Assembly: GCA_030247855.1 (NCBI GenBank) | Contig: JAPDRN010000057.1 | Coordinates: 124,001 to 188,000 of the forward strand | Direction: 5' to 3' | Origin: Knufia peltigerae | Lineage: Eukaryota; Ascomycota; Eurotiomycetes; Chaetothyriales; Trichomeriaceae | DNA: 64,000 nt | Part shown: positions 33,647 through 42,637 of the stretch, one piece after another | Position numbering within the stretch: the first letter of the stretch is position 1 | How the letters are laid out: each line of letters starts with the position of its first letter | Program-made: the position numbers and the translations under genes | The notes under the pieces: generated by a model | What the model saw: only the letters and a program-made list of their open reading frames with translations | Database searches by the model: none | Told to the model about the DNA's origin: nothing

Positions 33647-36310
33647 ATGAAGCGATTGAGTAAGTCGCGGCCGAGAGCGGCCGCCCTAAGCATGGCTCTA
33701 GGCTTTGGTATCCTCCAAGCGAGTGGCAGTGTGCAAGCGTTCTCGGTCAGCGTGCATGCTGACATCACCAAGGAAGAGTTGGCTCAAATACAAGGTCGTG
33801 CAGGCGCAGGTCTAGTGTTCCAGTGGGACGATCTCGCCTTGAAACACATCGCCGACGCGAACCGCGCGGTTGATGACATCCTTGATGGATCTGCCGCCCT
33901 GTATAGCCCAGAGCGTCACTTCACCAACGAGGACGTTTCTGCGGCCAGCGAACGAATCATTGAGCTCCGTCGGCGCATCATACATACCGCACGAACCACA
34001 AGGCCATTACCCAGCGGCGCACGACCGGGCTCTCAGGTGATCCGGGAAGACTTGGGAAAGGTGATCCATACCATCCAGGACTACTACTCGCACGGTAACT
34101 GGGTAGAACTGGGAAATACCGACATTGATCGCCGGCTTGGCGTATCGGTGATCCCCAGAGTTCCAACGTCGGTCGCTCCTTGCCCATCCAACCCTAACTC
34201 CTATGCCCCTAGCGCAGGTGGCGCGCTGAGCACGTCGTACTTCATCGGGCATGGTTCGCGAGAAACAATAGGATGTGACCTTCAACAACTTCCGGCCAAC
34301 AAATGCTTCCACGGCAACTACCGCCCCACCTGCATGGGGGTCAATAAGGACCTGAGTGCTGCAGATGCTGCATCTGAAGGTGTGGCGCAGAATCCACTGC
34401 ATGGCGCTGCGCGCGCGCTCGCAGCCAAGGCAACCCGCGAGTTTGTTCAGGGCATCGTCGATGAGCTGGAAAATGACTACGATGCTCTGAGACAGGTCTT
34501 CAACCTACGCTCATCATTCGTTGCAGTCGTTGACCACACCACCAGCATGTCTGCCAGCATAGCTGGTGCGAAGAACCTTGTCGGGCAGATGGTCAACGCC
34601 GTTTCGCAAAACGCAGAACTGGCACCGGAAAACTACATCCTGGTTAGCTACGGTGATCCAGAGGTGGACCCCGCGATCGTCACCGTTGATCCGCAAATGT
34701 TCCTATCCCACATCAACGGCATCTCACTGCATGGTGGTGGAACCGACTGCCCAGAACTCACTAACTCCGGCATCCTGACCGCCGCAAACGCGGCATCGTT
34801 CGGCGCGGATGTATGGGTTTTCACTGATGCCACATCCAAGGACCGTGACAAGCTCAACGCGTTAACGGCCTTGGCCAAGTCGAAGGGGCTCAAGATCAAC
34901 TTTGCATTGACTGGCAGTTGCTCCCCGACCGATCCCGGTTATATACAGCTGGCTAGTGACACTGGTGGCCAAGTGATGCGCGTGCAGCCGTCCCAGATTG
35001 GGCAGCTTGCCGATGCCATCATTCCCGCAATGGGATATGGGCGCGGTGAAGTTCTCAACGTTAGCAAGATGCTAGCCAATGGAAGCATCGACAGTCACAG
35101 CCTGCCAGTGGAGACCGGCATGCGCGAGGTGACCATCGCGCTGTCAGTTCCACCTAACGATGTTCCGGCTAATCATAATGTCGTGCTTACGGATCCTAGC
35201 GGTGCGGTCGTAGTGTCGGGCCCGGGTGTGACGATTAAAACTTTCAATGACAACTACACTGCTCGCATCACCGCACCGACACCAGGATTGTGGTCAGTAG
35301 CGATTTCTGGCAGTGGGCCATATGCCCTAACAGCTGGAGGCGTCGGCTTAGTCCAGTTCCCGCTCTTCGAATTTGTGGACGTGAATGCCGATATCCACGG
35401 TGGCTTGTTCCCGCGAGGCGGATTACCCCTCGTGGGGGAGGATGCACTTGCATCGGCTTCTGTGTTTGGTCCGGTCACCGGCGTAGCGTTCGAGGGCATC
35501 GACTTGGCAGGCAACACTTTGTACTCCATACCAATGTCCCAGCAGACACCGATGGAGGATGAGGACAACTACGTTGGATCGGTGCCAGTAAGCGGCGTGC
35601 CCTTCCGGGTTCGTGCGCGCGGTGTTGATGACCACGGCAGAGCATTCACACGTGTGCATCCTGCGGTATGGTCTGCAAGCACGTTGGCGATCCGTCGCAG
35701 CGAACAGATTCCTGTGGAGGGCGCGGCAGGGCATGCGGTGGTGGTTCCGTACGAAGTCACTAATAGCGGCGTGACAGGACGCTTCCAGCTTTCTGCGGCG
35801 GTCGACAACGGCTTCGGTGCACAAGTAGAGCCAATGCAGATAGACATTGCGTCAGGCCAAACGGCACGGGTCCTTGTAACCTACGCTATTCCCGATGAAT
35901 CAGCCCTGTTGGAGACTGCAAAAGCAGTGATCACCGCGACGCGTGCAAGTAACCAACGCGACTACAACAGCGTGTCGACTCACGTTTCCTCCAACGGGGT
36001 CGCCATTCGGAGCATCGCACCAGGAGAAGTCGCGGACGGCTTGAATGGGGCTGCGGGTGACGACATTGCCTTCCGCGTGCCACTTCCCATTGGGAAGACC
36101 TCGCTTAGCATAATAAGCTATGGTGGCGCAGGGAACATCTCATTGTTTGGCGCCGATGGCCGTCCGGCCTCACGCGAATCGTACGACGTGTCTTCTACGC
36201 GGCAAGGCAACGCAGAGACTATCCGTTTAACCGGATTGGCGGGTAGTGCGGTTTACTTCATTGTCAGTGGTGAATCCGCCTTCTCGGGCGTGTCGGTCCG
36301 CGTTCAGTAA
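33647..36310 (+). CDS. Secreted Het-C-like / von Willebrand A / PPC protein, 887 aa
   Basis: ATG 33647 has AAGGA seven bases upstream, and the upstream frame belongs to the IS. A signal peptide ends near residue 32 (VQA). Residues ~35-260 resemble the Het-C/VWA7 N-terminal domain (VHADITKEEL, IQDYYSHGNWVELG). Residues ~285-470 form a vWA domain with MIDAS-like VVDHTTSMSAS, GGGTDCPE and FTDATSKD. Several beta-sandwich segments follow, and the last ~100 residues are a PPC domain (DDIFRVPLPIGKTSL-like, SAFSGVSVRV). It is probably extracellular and adhesive or lytic. The function is not known. Confidence 0.7.
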   Translation: MKRLSKSRPRAAALSMALGFGILQASGSVQAFSVSVHADITKEELAQIQGRAGAGLVFQWDDLALKHIADANRAVDDILDGSAALYSPERHFTNEDVSAASERIIELRRRIIHTARTTRPLPSGARPGSQVIREDLGKVIHTIQDYYSHGNWVELGNTDIDRRLGVSVIPRVPTSVAPCPSNPNSYAPSAGGALSTSYFIGHGSRETIGCDLQQLPANKCFHGNYRPTCMGVNKDLSAADAASEGVAQNPLHGAARALAAKATREFVQGIVDELENDYDALRQVFNLRSSFVAVVDHTTSMSASIAGAKNLVGQMVNAVSQNAELAPENYILVSYGDPEVDPAIVTVDPQMFLSHINGISLHGGGTDCPELTNSGILTAANAASFGADVWVFTDATSKDRDKLNALTALAKSKGLKINFALTGSCSPTDPGYIQLASDTGGQVMRVQPSQIGQLADAIIPAMGYGRGEVLNVSKMLANGSIDSHSLPVETGMREVTIALSVPPNDVPANHNVVLTDPSGAVVVSGPGVTIKTFNDNYTARITAPTPGLWSVAISGSGPYALTAGGVGLVQFPLFEFVDVNADIHGGLFPRGGLPLVGEDALASASVFGPVTGVAFEGIDLAGNTLYSIPMSQQTPMEDEDNYVGSVPVSGVPFRVRARGVDDHGRAFTRVHPAVWSASTLAIRRSEQIPVEGAAGHAVVVPYEVTNSGVTGRFQLSAAVDNGFGAQVEPMQIDIASGQTARVLVTYAIPDESALLETAKAVITATRASNQRDYNSVSTHVSSNGVAIRSIAPGEVADGLNGAAGDDIAFRVPLPIGKTSLSIISYGGAGNISLFGADGRPASRESYDVSSTRQGNAETIRLTGLAGSAVYFIVSGESAFSGVSVRVQ

Positions 36311-36317
36311 GACAATT

Positions 36318-36347
36318 GCCCGGCTGCGCTTAGCAGCCGGGCCTTCT
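36318..36347 (+). terminator. Rho-independent terminator
   Basis: A perfect 10-base GC stem, GCCCGGCTGC (36318-36327) and GCAGCCGGGC (36333-36342), with a 5-base loop and a pyrimidine tail (CTTCTTCC). It lies 7 bases after the Het-C/vWA stop. Confidence 0.85.
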
Positions 36348-36362
36348 TCCGGAGTATTTTGG

Positions 36363-36626
36363 ATGAAAACGGCTTGGAACGTGCTGGCTGCGGTGTCACT
36401 GCTGTGCGCTGCGCTCTCAGCGTGGCTGCTTTTAACTTCTTCAGCGGGGCCAAGGATGTATGCGGCCATGCAGTTCCTCCTTGCGGGATTGCTGGTGTCC
36501 GTGATCTGTGCAATGTTGTCGGTTGCGCTTGCCGAAAACAGGCAGCGGGCGTTAAGTGCTGCATTGCTCGCCGGTTATGTCTTGGCAGTGGTGGTCTACT
36601 TTGGATCAATGGGGAACGTTAGTTGA
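36363..36626 (+). CDS. Small inner membrane protein, 87 aa
   Basis: ATG 36363 with GGAG nine bases upstream. Three hydrophobic segments (about 7-27, 33-55, 64-82). It starts just after the terminator of the secreted vWA gene, on the same strand, and might be its partial-readthrough partner. No family recognised. Confidence 0.55.
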   Translation: MKTAWNVLAAVSLLCAALSAWLLLTSSAGPRMYAAMQFLLAGLLVSVICAMLSVALAENRQRALSAALLAGYVLAVVVYFGSMGNVS

Positions 36627-36841
36627 TTGCGGCCTTTCGGCGCGATCGCGGTCGATTACCGCGGGCCATAGGCATTTAGAGCGGAGAAGTTTAAGAAAAC
36701 CTGTTATCGAGCAAGGCAATTTAGTTGACTGCAGCAGATGCCAACCCCACGAGCCGGCAAAGCAGCTCATGGACGTCACGCCTTAATAGTCGGAGGAGCC
36801 AGGGCCGGTCACAACGCAGATAACAAAGGAAGTTCCGCCGC

Positions 36842-37045
36842 TCAAAGGTCCCCGTCAGCGCTATCGCCGATCATCTGGTGCTCTGCGAGACGTGCTCGGC
36901 GAACACACGCTTCCAGAGCAGCAGCGAGCTGCGTCGCTGCAGAGATACTGAGCTCGAGCTCCACGTTAGCGATTACGTCCCCGTCCTCGTAATCCAAATG
37001 CCCTCCTCTCCCTGTTTTCCGCAGTTCCGATGATGGATTGAGCAT
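36842..37045 (-). CDS. Small hypothetical protein, 67 aa
   Basis: The ATG at 37045 has GGAAG at 5-6 bases on the minus strand. The sequence is acidic in the middle (YEDGDVIANVELELSISAATQLAAALEACVRRARL) and could form a strand plus a helix. Not recognised. The rest of 36627-37187 has no convincing gene. Confidence 0.4.
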   Translation of the reverse strand: MLNPSSELRKTGRGGHLDYEDGDVIANVELELSISAATQLAAALEACVRRARLAEHQMIGDSADGDL

Positions 37046-37187
37046 CTACGCTTCCAGATTAATGCAACCATCGTGCACCTTCGACAGGTCAGATGGCCTT
37101 GGCGATAGGCGATCACATCTGCCGTTATCATTACGCTCATCGTCGTTTCCCTCAGTTTTGTAGCGTTACGGTCAGGCAAACCCCAAC

Positions 37188-37559
37188 ATGATGCTATTGC
37201 TCAGACACGCAGAAAGCACCGCCAATGCAGGCCAGATTACGCATGACCCAGCCGCCAAACCCCTGACTGCGGCCGGTCACTTGCATGTCCAGCGGCTCGC
37301 CAGCTCCGCTTTCTTCGATCTGTAGACACGGTGTGGAATTCGCCCTACCTGCGGGCGACGCAGACAGCCGCCCCACTGCGGCACGACACAGCGTGCTAGT
37401 TCACGAACTCCAGTCCCAAGAGTTCACGTGCCTTTGCCCCTCCCGTTGCGCAGCAACTGCGGCAGTTGATCGAGCTCAATGGGTCGAAGACTACTGGGAG
37501 CGCTGCGAGCCCCAATACATCGACGGCCCGGGCGCCGAGTCATTCTCCTCGCTGGTTCA
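37188..37559 (+). pseudogene. Histidine phosphatase (phosphoglycerate mutase type), frameshifted
   Basis: The first frame reads MLLLRHAESTANAGQ...KPLTAAGHLHVQRL with the RHA(E) active-site motif. The +2 frame then reads VDTVWNSPYLRATQTAAPL, the second conserved block. The +1 frame reads QEFTCLCPSRC...WVEDYWERCEPQYIDGPGAESF, the third block. Two frameshifts separate the three pieces, and the C-terminal part is missing. The enzyme is dead. Confidence 0.7.
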
Positions 37560-37599
37560 ACGTGGAGATACCGCCCCGTACCCCAAGGTGTACGACGTG

Positions 37600-38001
37600 A
37601 TGGCAATCGACCAAGAGACCCGCGCGTGGGTTCTGAACCGCAATGGCCGTCTGCACGTGAAAACGTCTGACGATGGTGTCGGCATTGATGAAGTCATGAC
37701 TGTTGTGTCCGGTGACCCCTTCACCTGGATGTTCGTGCTGCCCGACGGTGTTCTCGCCCGTCTTACCGTCCTGGAGATCAACCCGGCGGGTCCGGCTATC
37801 CGTCTGAGCTACCCGGGCCTGGGCATGCACGCGGGTTACATGGATCCTGCCCGTGGCCTGATCGTGGCCTACGCTCACGGTCCGGAGAGCTTCACGATTC
37901 GTTTTGAAGAGTCCGCAGTGACGCACTCGGCGCTGCAGAACACCAATGACTGGGTGGACTTCAGCAATGAGATGCCGACGCTGAGGTCGAAGGTCGGTTA
38001 A
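37600..38001 (+). CDS. Hypothetical protein or fragment, 133 aa
   Basis: The same open frame that carries the last block of the broken phosphatase continues into an unrelated sequence (YDVMAIDQETRAWVLNRNGRLHVKTSDDGVGIDEVM...). The first ATG after the junction is at 37600. Codon use is regular, which suggests the piece was once coding, possibly the 3' part of another gene joined here. No family recognised. Confidence 0.4.
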   Translation: MAIDQETRAWVLNRNGRLHVKTSDDGVGIDEVMTVVSGDPFTWMFVLPDGVLARLTVLEINPAGPAIRLSYPGLGMHAGYMDPARGLIVAYAHGPESFTIRFEESAVTHSALQNTNDWVDFSNEMPTLRSKVG

Positions 38002-38076
38002 GAGCGCCAGTCAACGCGAGGTGCGCGAAAGCGCACCTGGCTTTTGTGCCTCTATTAAGCCATGGACCCAGCTGAC

Positions 38077-38100
38077 GTCCGCTTCTGGCCGATAGCGGAC
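38077..38100 (+). repeat. 24-base hairpin repeat, copy 2 of 4
   Basis: Same core as at 32172 with one change (GATAGCGGAC), which breaks one base pair. It lies 75 bases after the stop at 38001. Confidence 0.85.
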
Positions 38101-38416
38101 AGCCAGGGGGATGGCGCCCACCTACCGTTCCCTGGGCGATTCACCAGCGGTGGCATGCGTACGTCCGAGAAACATGCATCCCAAGACGTGGCGGGGCTGG
38201 AACTGTGCCTCACCGCCACCTGGAACGCTGGCCCGCAGGCTCGTTCCAATGTCGAATGTCGCTTGGATCCTCTCTCAAGAGTTGGGCGATTCTGAGCTGC
38301 TTCCGGCACTCAGCCAGGTCCTAGCTGCACCACTAGGCTCACGGTTGGACATTCAGTTCAAAAGCGGGCAGCGTTTGCTTCTCGCCCTAAGTGGCAATCG
38401 ATTTCGGAGAGCGCAG

Positions 38417-38986
38417 GTGAGCAGAACAAGTGTCTCCCACCCACTACAGATTGCGACCTTACCTGTCGGGATGAACGGCGGCGGGATCGGTGTCACCTTT
38501 GCACCGGGAAAACATCAAGAAGTCGCAATGACGGGGGCGTGGGCTCGAGATTTGGACGTCGATCTAGCGTCGATAGTTAGGTGGGGAGCGCAGCACCTGA
38601 TCACGTTGATTGAGCCATGGGAGTTCCAAGAGCTACGAATCTCCTCGTTAGCAGAATGTGCCCATGCGCACGGCTTGAAGTGGCACGGCCTGCCGATTAC
38701 GGATGGTGCGGCCCCAGATGCACGACTACTTGAGCCATGGAAGTCCCTAGGACCCCAGCTCGCAGCCGAACTCTTGTCCGGAAGCAGGATCGTAGTGCAC
38801 TGCAAAGGAGGCTTGGGTCGGGCGGGGACCGTGGCGTCGATGCTTCTCATCGAAACAGGCTGCGCTTCGGACGGCACCGATGCAATTGCTAAAGTGCGCT
38901 CAGTGCGACCTGGCGCGGTGGAGACTCCGGAGCAGGAGGAATTCATCCTGAACTGGCCTGACCGCCGAGCCCCACGTGAGAGGTAG
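38417..38986 (+). CDS. Dual-specificity/protein-tyrosine phosphatase (CDKN3-like)
   Basis: The active-site loop is VVHCKGGLGRAG (His-Cys-x5-Arg) near residues 132-143, with the possible general acid in LPITDGAAPD. The upstream domain, LPVGMNGGGIGVTFAPGKHQ...AWARDLDVDLASIVRWGAQHLITLIE, matches CDKN3-type phosphatases of bacteria. A GTG at 38417 with GGAGAG upstream gives 189 aa, close to the family length; an ATG at 38249 would add 56 residues. Substrate unknown. Confidence 0.65.
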   Translation: MSRTSVSHPLQIATLPVGMNGGGIGVTFAPGKHQEVAMTGAWARDLDVDLASIVRWGAQHLITLIEPWEFQELRISSLAECAHAHGLKWHGLPITDGAAPDARLLEPWKSLGPQLAAELLSGSRIVVHCKGGLGRAGTVASMLLIETGCASDGTDAIAKVRSVRPGAVETPEQEEFILNWPDRRAPRER

Positions 38987-38996
38987 CCGCAATCCT

Positions 38997-39020
38997 GTCC
39001 GCTTCTGGCCGAAAGCGGAC
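38997..39020 (+). repeat. 24-base hairpin repeat, copy 3 of 4
   Basis: Identical in its 24-base core to copy 1 and starts 11 bases after the phosphatase stop. The position suggests it could act as a 3'-end hairpin. Confidence 0.85.
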
Positions 39021-39147
39021 ACCTTGCCCGGCGGCGGCTTCCGGGAGGCATCCGTCTGAGGGATACGCTATCTCTAGCAGTCCACCCGAGAAATAGATGT
39101 TCGACATCACCTCGGGATCTCTGGATGCTTACGGCTGACTTCGCGAT

Positions 39148-40053
39148 CTATGCCTTCTCGCTCTTCGCGGAGAAAAGCCCTGTAGTCCAAACTATGAATG
39201 CTTGGACGATGGGCGATCCATAACGGTGGTGCGGATACAGGATCGAAACCGGCACCGACGGCGGACGCCACTGCTGAAGCACCTCAACCAGGCTGCCATC
39301 CTGCAACTGCTTCTCGACCAGTACGCCTTGCAACTGTGCCAGGCCGTATCCCTTCATGCACAGCTTGATGTAGAGCTCGGTCTCATTGACGGCGACCGAG
39401 CCCTCCATAGGTACTACCTGTCTCTTCCCATCGACCGAGAAGAGCAGGCTGCCACCGCCCCTCGAACCAGAGGAAAAATGGTGGACCGCGCGGTGCCCTG
39501 CGAGGTCTTCAAGTGATTCCGGGACGCCATATACCTCCAGATAGCTTGGCGCGGCGCAGGTGATCCAGCGGAAGTTGCCCAGCGGCCGGGCTACGAGGCT
39601 GGAGTCTTCCAGCGGCCCGGTCCGGATCACGCAGTCCACACCCTCCTGGACGAGGTCGACCGGCCGGTCACCCACGCCGATCATCAGATGGACCCCGGGA
39701 TACTGGCGGCGGAAGTTGTCTAGGTTCGGGAGGAGTATCGAGTGCGCGAGGCCGCCTGGCATGTCGATCCTCAACCGCCCCCGCAGGTCCTGTGGCGACG
39801 ACTTCAGGCCGCTTTCCGCCTGTTCAATCTGGTTGAGGATCTCGCGGCACTGTACGTAGTAGCGCTCGCCGTCCGAGGTGGGGCTGACGCTGCGCGTAGT
39901 CCGATTGAGCAGGCGGACGCGCAAGTGCTTCTCCAAGCCCTTGATTAAGCCGGTGACGGTGGACGGGGGCATGGATAGGGCCTCGGCGGCACGCACGAAG
40001 CTCTTGGCTTCTACCACGCGCACGTACACCTGCATCGCAAGAATCCGATCCAT
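39148..40053 (-). CDS. LysR-type transcriptional regulator
   Basis: A full-length 301-aa regulator. The winged HTH is MQVYVRVVEAKSFVRAAEALSMPPSTVTGLIKGLEKHLRVRLLNRTTRSV, and the periplasmic-binding-protein-like effector domain covers about 90-300. It is divergent from the amidohydrolase gene at 40189 with 135 bases between, the classic LysR arrangement. It should control that gene and the transporter at 41595, with their substrate as the likely effector. Confidence 0.9.
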   Translation of the reverse strand: MDRILAMQVYVRVVEAKSFVRAAEALSMPPSTVTGLIKGLEKHLRVRLLNRTTRSVSPTSDGERYYVQCREILNQIEQAESGLKSSPQDLRGRLRIDMPGGLAHSILLPNLDNFRRQYPGVHLMIGVGDRPVDLVQEGVDCVIRTGPLEDSSLVARPLGNFRWITCAAPSYLEVYGVPESLEDLAGHRAVHHFSSGSRGGGSLLFSVDGKRQVVPMEGSVAVNETELYIKLCMKGYGLAQLQGVLVEKQLQDGSLVEVLQQWRPPSVPVSILYPHHRYGSPIVQAFIVWTTGLFSAKSEKA

Positions 40054-40088
40054 TTCGCTTCCACCCTATGGTCACAGTTCGCTCAATA

Positions 40089-40111
40089 ATTATTCGCATT
40101 ATACGAATAAT
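40089..40111. promoter_or_regulatory. Candidate LysR operator
   Basis: Perfect 8-base inverted repeat ATTATTCG...CGAATAAT with a 7-base spacer, containing a T-N11-A core, in the middle of the divergent LysR/amidohydrolase promoter region. Confidence 0.65.
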
Positions 40112-40188
40112 AAAAACGAAGAATGCGACTTTTTGCAGGGTTCGCGAGGCATAGAGTGCACTCCATCCCAGAAACCGAGCTTGCCCCA

Positions 40189-41586
40189 ATGAGCACCCTC
40201 CCGCGAGACATTCTTCAGCAACCCACGGCCGCCGCTGTCGAAAAGACGCTCATCCGCGGAGCAACCATCATCAGCATGGACCCGGCTGTGGGCAACCTCG
40301 TGAAGGGCGACATCCTGGTCACGGGGCGCGCCATCACTGCAGTTGGCGAGAACCTGAGCGCCGAAGACGCGATCGTCATCGATGCCAACGACATGATCGC
40401 CATCCCGGGCATGGTGGACTCCCACCGCCACGCCTGGGAGGGTCAGCTGCGTCGGATCAACTCCAACGCCGAGACCTTGGAGCACTACTCCAACGCCACG
40501 CATTTGTCGTTTGCCAAGCATTACCGGCCGCAGGACATGTATGTCGGCACCCTGCTGTCCGCGCTGGGCGCGATTGATGCAGGTATCACCACTGTCATAG
40601 ACAACTCCCACAACAGCCGCACAGCCGCGCACTCCGATGCATCGGTTGAAGCCCTGCTCGATGCCGGTATCCGTGCGCTGCATGCATCGGGCGCCCCGGT
40701 GTCCGGCAACTGGGACCGCGCGCACTGGCCGGGAAACCTCGCCCGCCTGCAGGAGAAGTACTTCAAGGACTCCGCCAACGACCTGGTCACGCTGGCCACC
40801 ATGGCCGATCTCGAGCCGGAGCTCTGGGCCGAGGCGCGTCGCCTGGGCATCCCGATCGTCACCGAGTTCTTCGGTGAACAGATGGGCGCCCAGCTCCCTA
40901 AGTTGCATGCGAGAGGACTGCTGGGCCCGGACAACATCTTCAACCACTGCACCTGCCTGAAGGATGAGGGCTGGGAGATTCTTCGCGATGCCGGGGTGCA
41001 CATCAATGTCTGCCCGCGCTCTGACGCCCACTATGGCATCGAAGATGGCATGTTCGCCTGGGATGCGGCGATCCGGCACGGGCTGCGCCCCGGCTTCAGC
41101 GTCGACAACGAGACGTCGTACAGCGGCGACATGTTCATGGAGATGCGCGTGGCTTACTACCTGGAGCGCGTGCTGCGCGTCAATGCACGTCCACCACGTA
41201 GTGCCGGCACCAAGCAAGATCCGCTCAATTCCCACCGTCTGCTTGAGGCTGCCACGCTTGATGGCGCGGCGTGCGCAGGGCTGCAGGACAAGATTGGCAG
41301 CCTGACGCCGGGCAAGCAGGCCGACATCGTGCTTTTCCGCACCGGCGACATCAACCTGTACCCGTCCAACAATGCGTTCGGAACGGTCGTGCATGCGGCA
41401 GAACGCAGCAACATCGACACCGTGATGGTCGGTGGCCGGGTGCTGAAGCGGGGCGGTGAAATGTGCGGCCTGGATCTGCCCAAGTTGCGCGCTGCGGTGG
41501 ACGAATCCTGCGAGCACCTGTTCTCGGCAGCCGGCTACACGCCGGACGTGTTCGCCACGTCCTTTCCCGCTCTGGCCAATCACTGA
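40189..41586 (+). CDS. Amidohydrolase (TRZ/ATZ, cytosine-deaminase-like)
   Basis: A 465-aa cytosolic metal-dependent hydrolase. Metal ligands are seen in GMVDSHRHAWEGQ (HxH), NHCTCL (His) and SVDNETSYSGD (Asp). The N-terminal and C-terminal segments form the composite beta-sandwich (GATIISMDPA..., GKQADIVLFRTGD). Relatives deaminate or dechlorinate N-heterocycles such as guanine, cytosine, triazines and related ring compounds; the substrate here is unknown. It is flanked by a divergent LysR gene and followed by a DMT transporter 8 bases on, so it forms a small catabolic cassette. ATG 40123 is in frame upstream but overlaps the operator side. Confidence 0.85.
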   Translation: MSTLPRDILQQPTAAAVEKTLIRGATIISMDPAVGNLVKGDILVTGRAITAVGENLSAEDAIVIDANDMIAIPGMVDSHRHAWEGQLRRINSNAETLEHYSNATHLSFAKHYRPQDMYVGTLLSALGAIDAGITTVIDNSHNSRTAAHSDASVEALLDAGIRALHASGAPVSGNWDRAHWPGNLARLQEKYFKDSANDLVTLATMADLEPELWAEARRLGIPIVTEFFGEQMGAQLPKLHARGLLGPDNIFNHCTCLKDEGWEILRDAGVHINVCPRSDAHYGIEDGMFAWDAAIRHGLRPGFSVDNETSYSGDMFMEMRVAYYLERVLRVNARPPRSAGTKQDPLNSHRLLEAATLDGAACAGLQDKIGSLTPGKQADIVLFRTGDINLYPSNNAFGTVVHAAERSNIDTVMVGGRVLKRGGEMCGLDLPKLRAAVDESCEHLFSAAGYTPDVFATSFPALANH

Positions 41587-41594
41587 GGAAAAAA

Positions 41595-42074
41595 ATGAAC
41601 AGCTTCGGTGCCTGGGCCTTTCCGTTGGCAATGGTTGCGGGAATCGCCGTCACGTTGCAGACCACGTTCAATGGTCAGTTGGCAAAGGGCCTGGGCGGTG
41701 ATCCTGTTGCAGCCGCCATCTTCTCCTTCATGGTCGGGCTATTGTCGCTCACCATCATTGGTCTCGTGCGGGGTAACACCTTGAGCCTGCTCGCGGACAT
41801 CCCCGCGCAGCCCGCATGGGTGCTGCTGGGAGGCGTGATGGGCGCCTTCGCGCTGCTCAGCAACGTAATCCTGGTACCCCGCATTGGCATGGCCGCCCTG
41901 GTGGGGCTGGTCATCGCTGGGCAGCTGCTGTCCTCACTCGCCATCGATCACTTTGCCTTGCTGGGTTCTGCCCATCGCCCTGTTTCCATCATCAAGCTTG
42001 CAGGTGCGCTGGTCATGGTGACGGGTCTCGCCATCTCTCTGTTCGGAGACCGCTGGTCAAGATTGTTTGTGTGA
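41595..42074 (+). CDS. DMT-family transporter (YdcZ/DUF606 type)
   Basis: A 159-aa protein with five hydrophobic spans. The motif LQTTFNGQLAKGLGGDP near residues 21-37 is typical of the DUF606/YdcZ subgroup of the drug/metabolite transporter superfamily. GAGGAA lies just before the ATG. Members often come as pairs, but only one is present here. It presumably exchanges the amidohydrolase substrate or product. Confidence 0.8.
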   Translation: MNSFGAWAFPLAMVAGIAVTLQTTFNGQLAKGLGGDPVAAAIFSFMVGLLSLTIIGLVRGNTLSLLADIPAQPAWVLLGGVMGAFALLSNVILVPRIGMAALVGLVIAGQLLSSLAIDHFALLGSAHRPVSIIKLAGALVMVTGLAISLFGDRWSRLFV

Positions 42075-42156
42075 TTGCGAGAGGAACGGCGCAGGCTACG
42101 CATCGAAAGACAACGTCGAGGCCGCGCGCTCGAACCTTGGCTTGACCGAAAAAAAC

Positions 42157-42180
42157 GTCCGCTTCTGGCCGAAAGCGGGC
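42157..42180 (+). repeat. 24-base hairpin repeat, copy 4 of 4
   Basis: As copy 1 except for G in place of A at position 42179, which gives a G-T pair in the stem. It lies 83 bases after the transporter stop. Confidence 0.85.
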
Positions 42181-42332
42181 GTCGATTGCGAGTGGCGCAT
42201 TACGTCTGGGCGCGAATCATCTTGATCCGAACTTATATAGATGGCTTAGAGCCCCTCAATGGCGATCGTTGGCCGTTGCAATAGCACCAAGCGAGCCCTT
42301 AATACGGTCGTGCGCGGGACTGTAACAGATGG

Positions 42333-42366
42333 ATTTAACCGTAACCGGCACGTGTTACGGTTAAAT
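42333..42366. promoter_or_regulatory. 13-base perfect inverted repeat, operator-like
   Basis: ATTTAACCGTAAC (42333-42345) and GTTACGGTTAAAT (42354-42366) flank an 8-base spacer. A further GTTACGGT half site follows at 42373-42380. A short frame at 42388 (MNDLDAAARHLQELLPEVTKRV, 22 residues, then stop) follows immediately and may be the stump of the autoregulator that used it. The region 42075-42637 holds no other convincing gene. Confidence 0.6.
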
Positions 42367-42510
42367 ATCGATGTTACGGTCGGTTGTATGAACGACCTCG
42401 ACGCCGCTGCTCGCCACCTTCAGGAACTACTGCCCGAAGTGACAAAGCGAGTGTGAACTCAGCGCTCTCTCGCGGTCACTAGGACCTACTGAACGTAAAA
42501 CTCCCACGGC

Positions 42511-42575
42511 CGTACCAGTAGGCTCACGCTACGCGTACCAGCAGGCTCACACCCCATGCGTACCAGTAGGCTCAC
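42511..42575 (+). repeat. Three direct repeats of a 17-base unit (iteron-like)
   Basis: CGTACCAGTAGGCTCAC occurs at 42511-42527, 42534-42550 (one change, C for T) and 42559-42575. Start-to-start spacing is 23 and 25 bases, close to two helical turns. They lie directly upstream of the two-gene phosphatase operon at 42638. They may be protein-binding sites, plasmid-type iterons, or the multi-repeat end of a lost IS. Confidence 0.75.
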
Positions 42576-42637
42576 GCGATGGACAACGTCCGGACAATGG
42601 CGCAAGGTTCTTCTACAGACCTACGGTACAGAAAGCT

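Noticed and set aside
32172..42180. 24-base hairpins as integron attC sites
   Set aside because: They lack the R'/R'' core (GTTRRRY) and the bulged bases of attC, and no integron integrase is present.
42511..42575. Three 17-base direct repeats as a CRISPR array
   Set aside because: Only three units, spacers of 6-8 bases, and no cas genes in the window.
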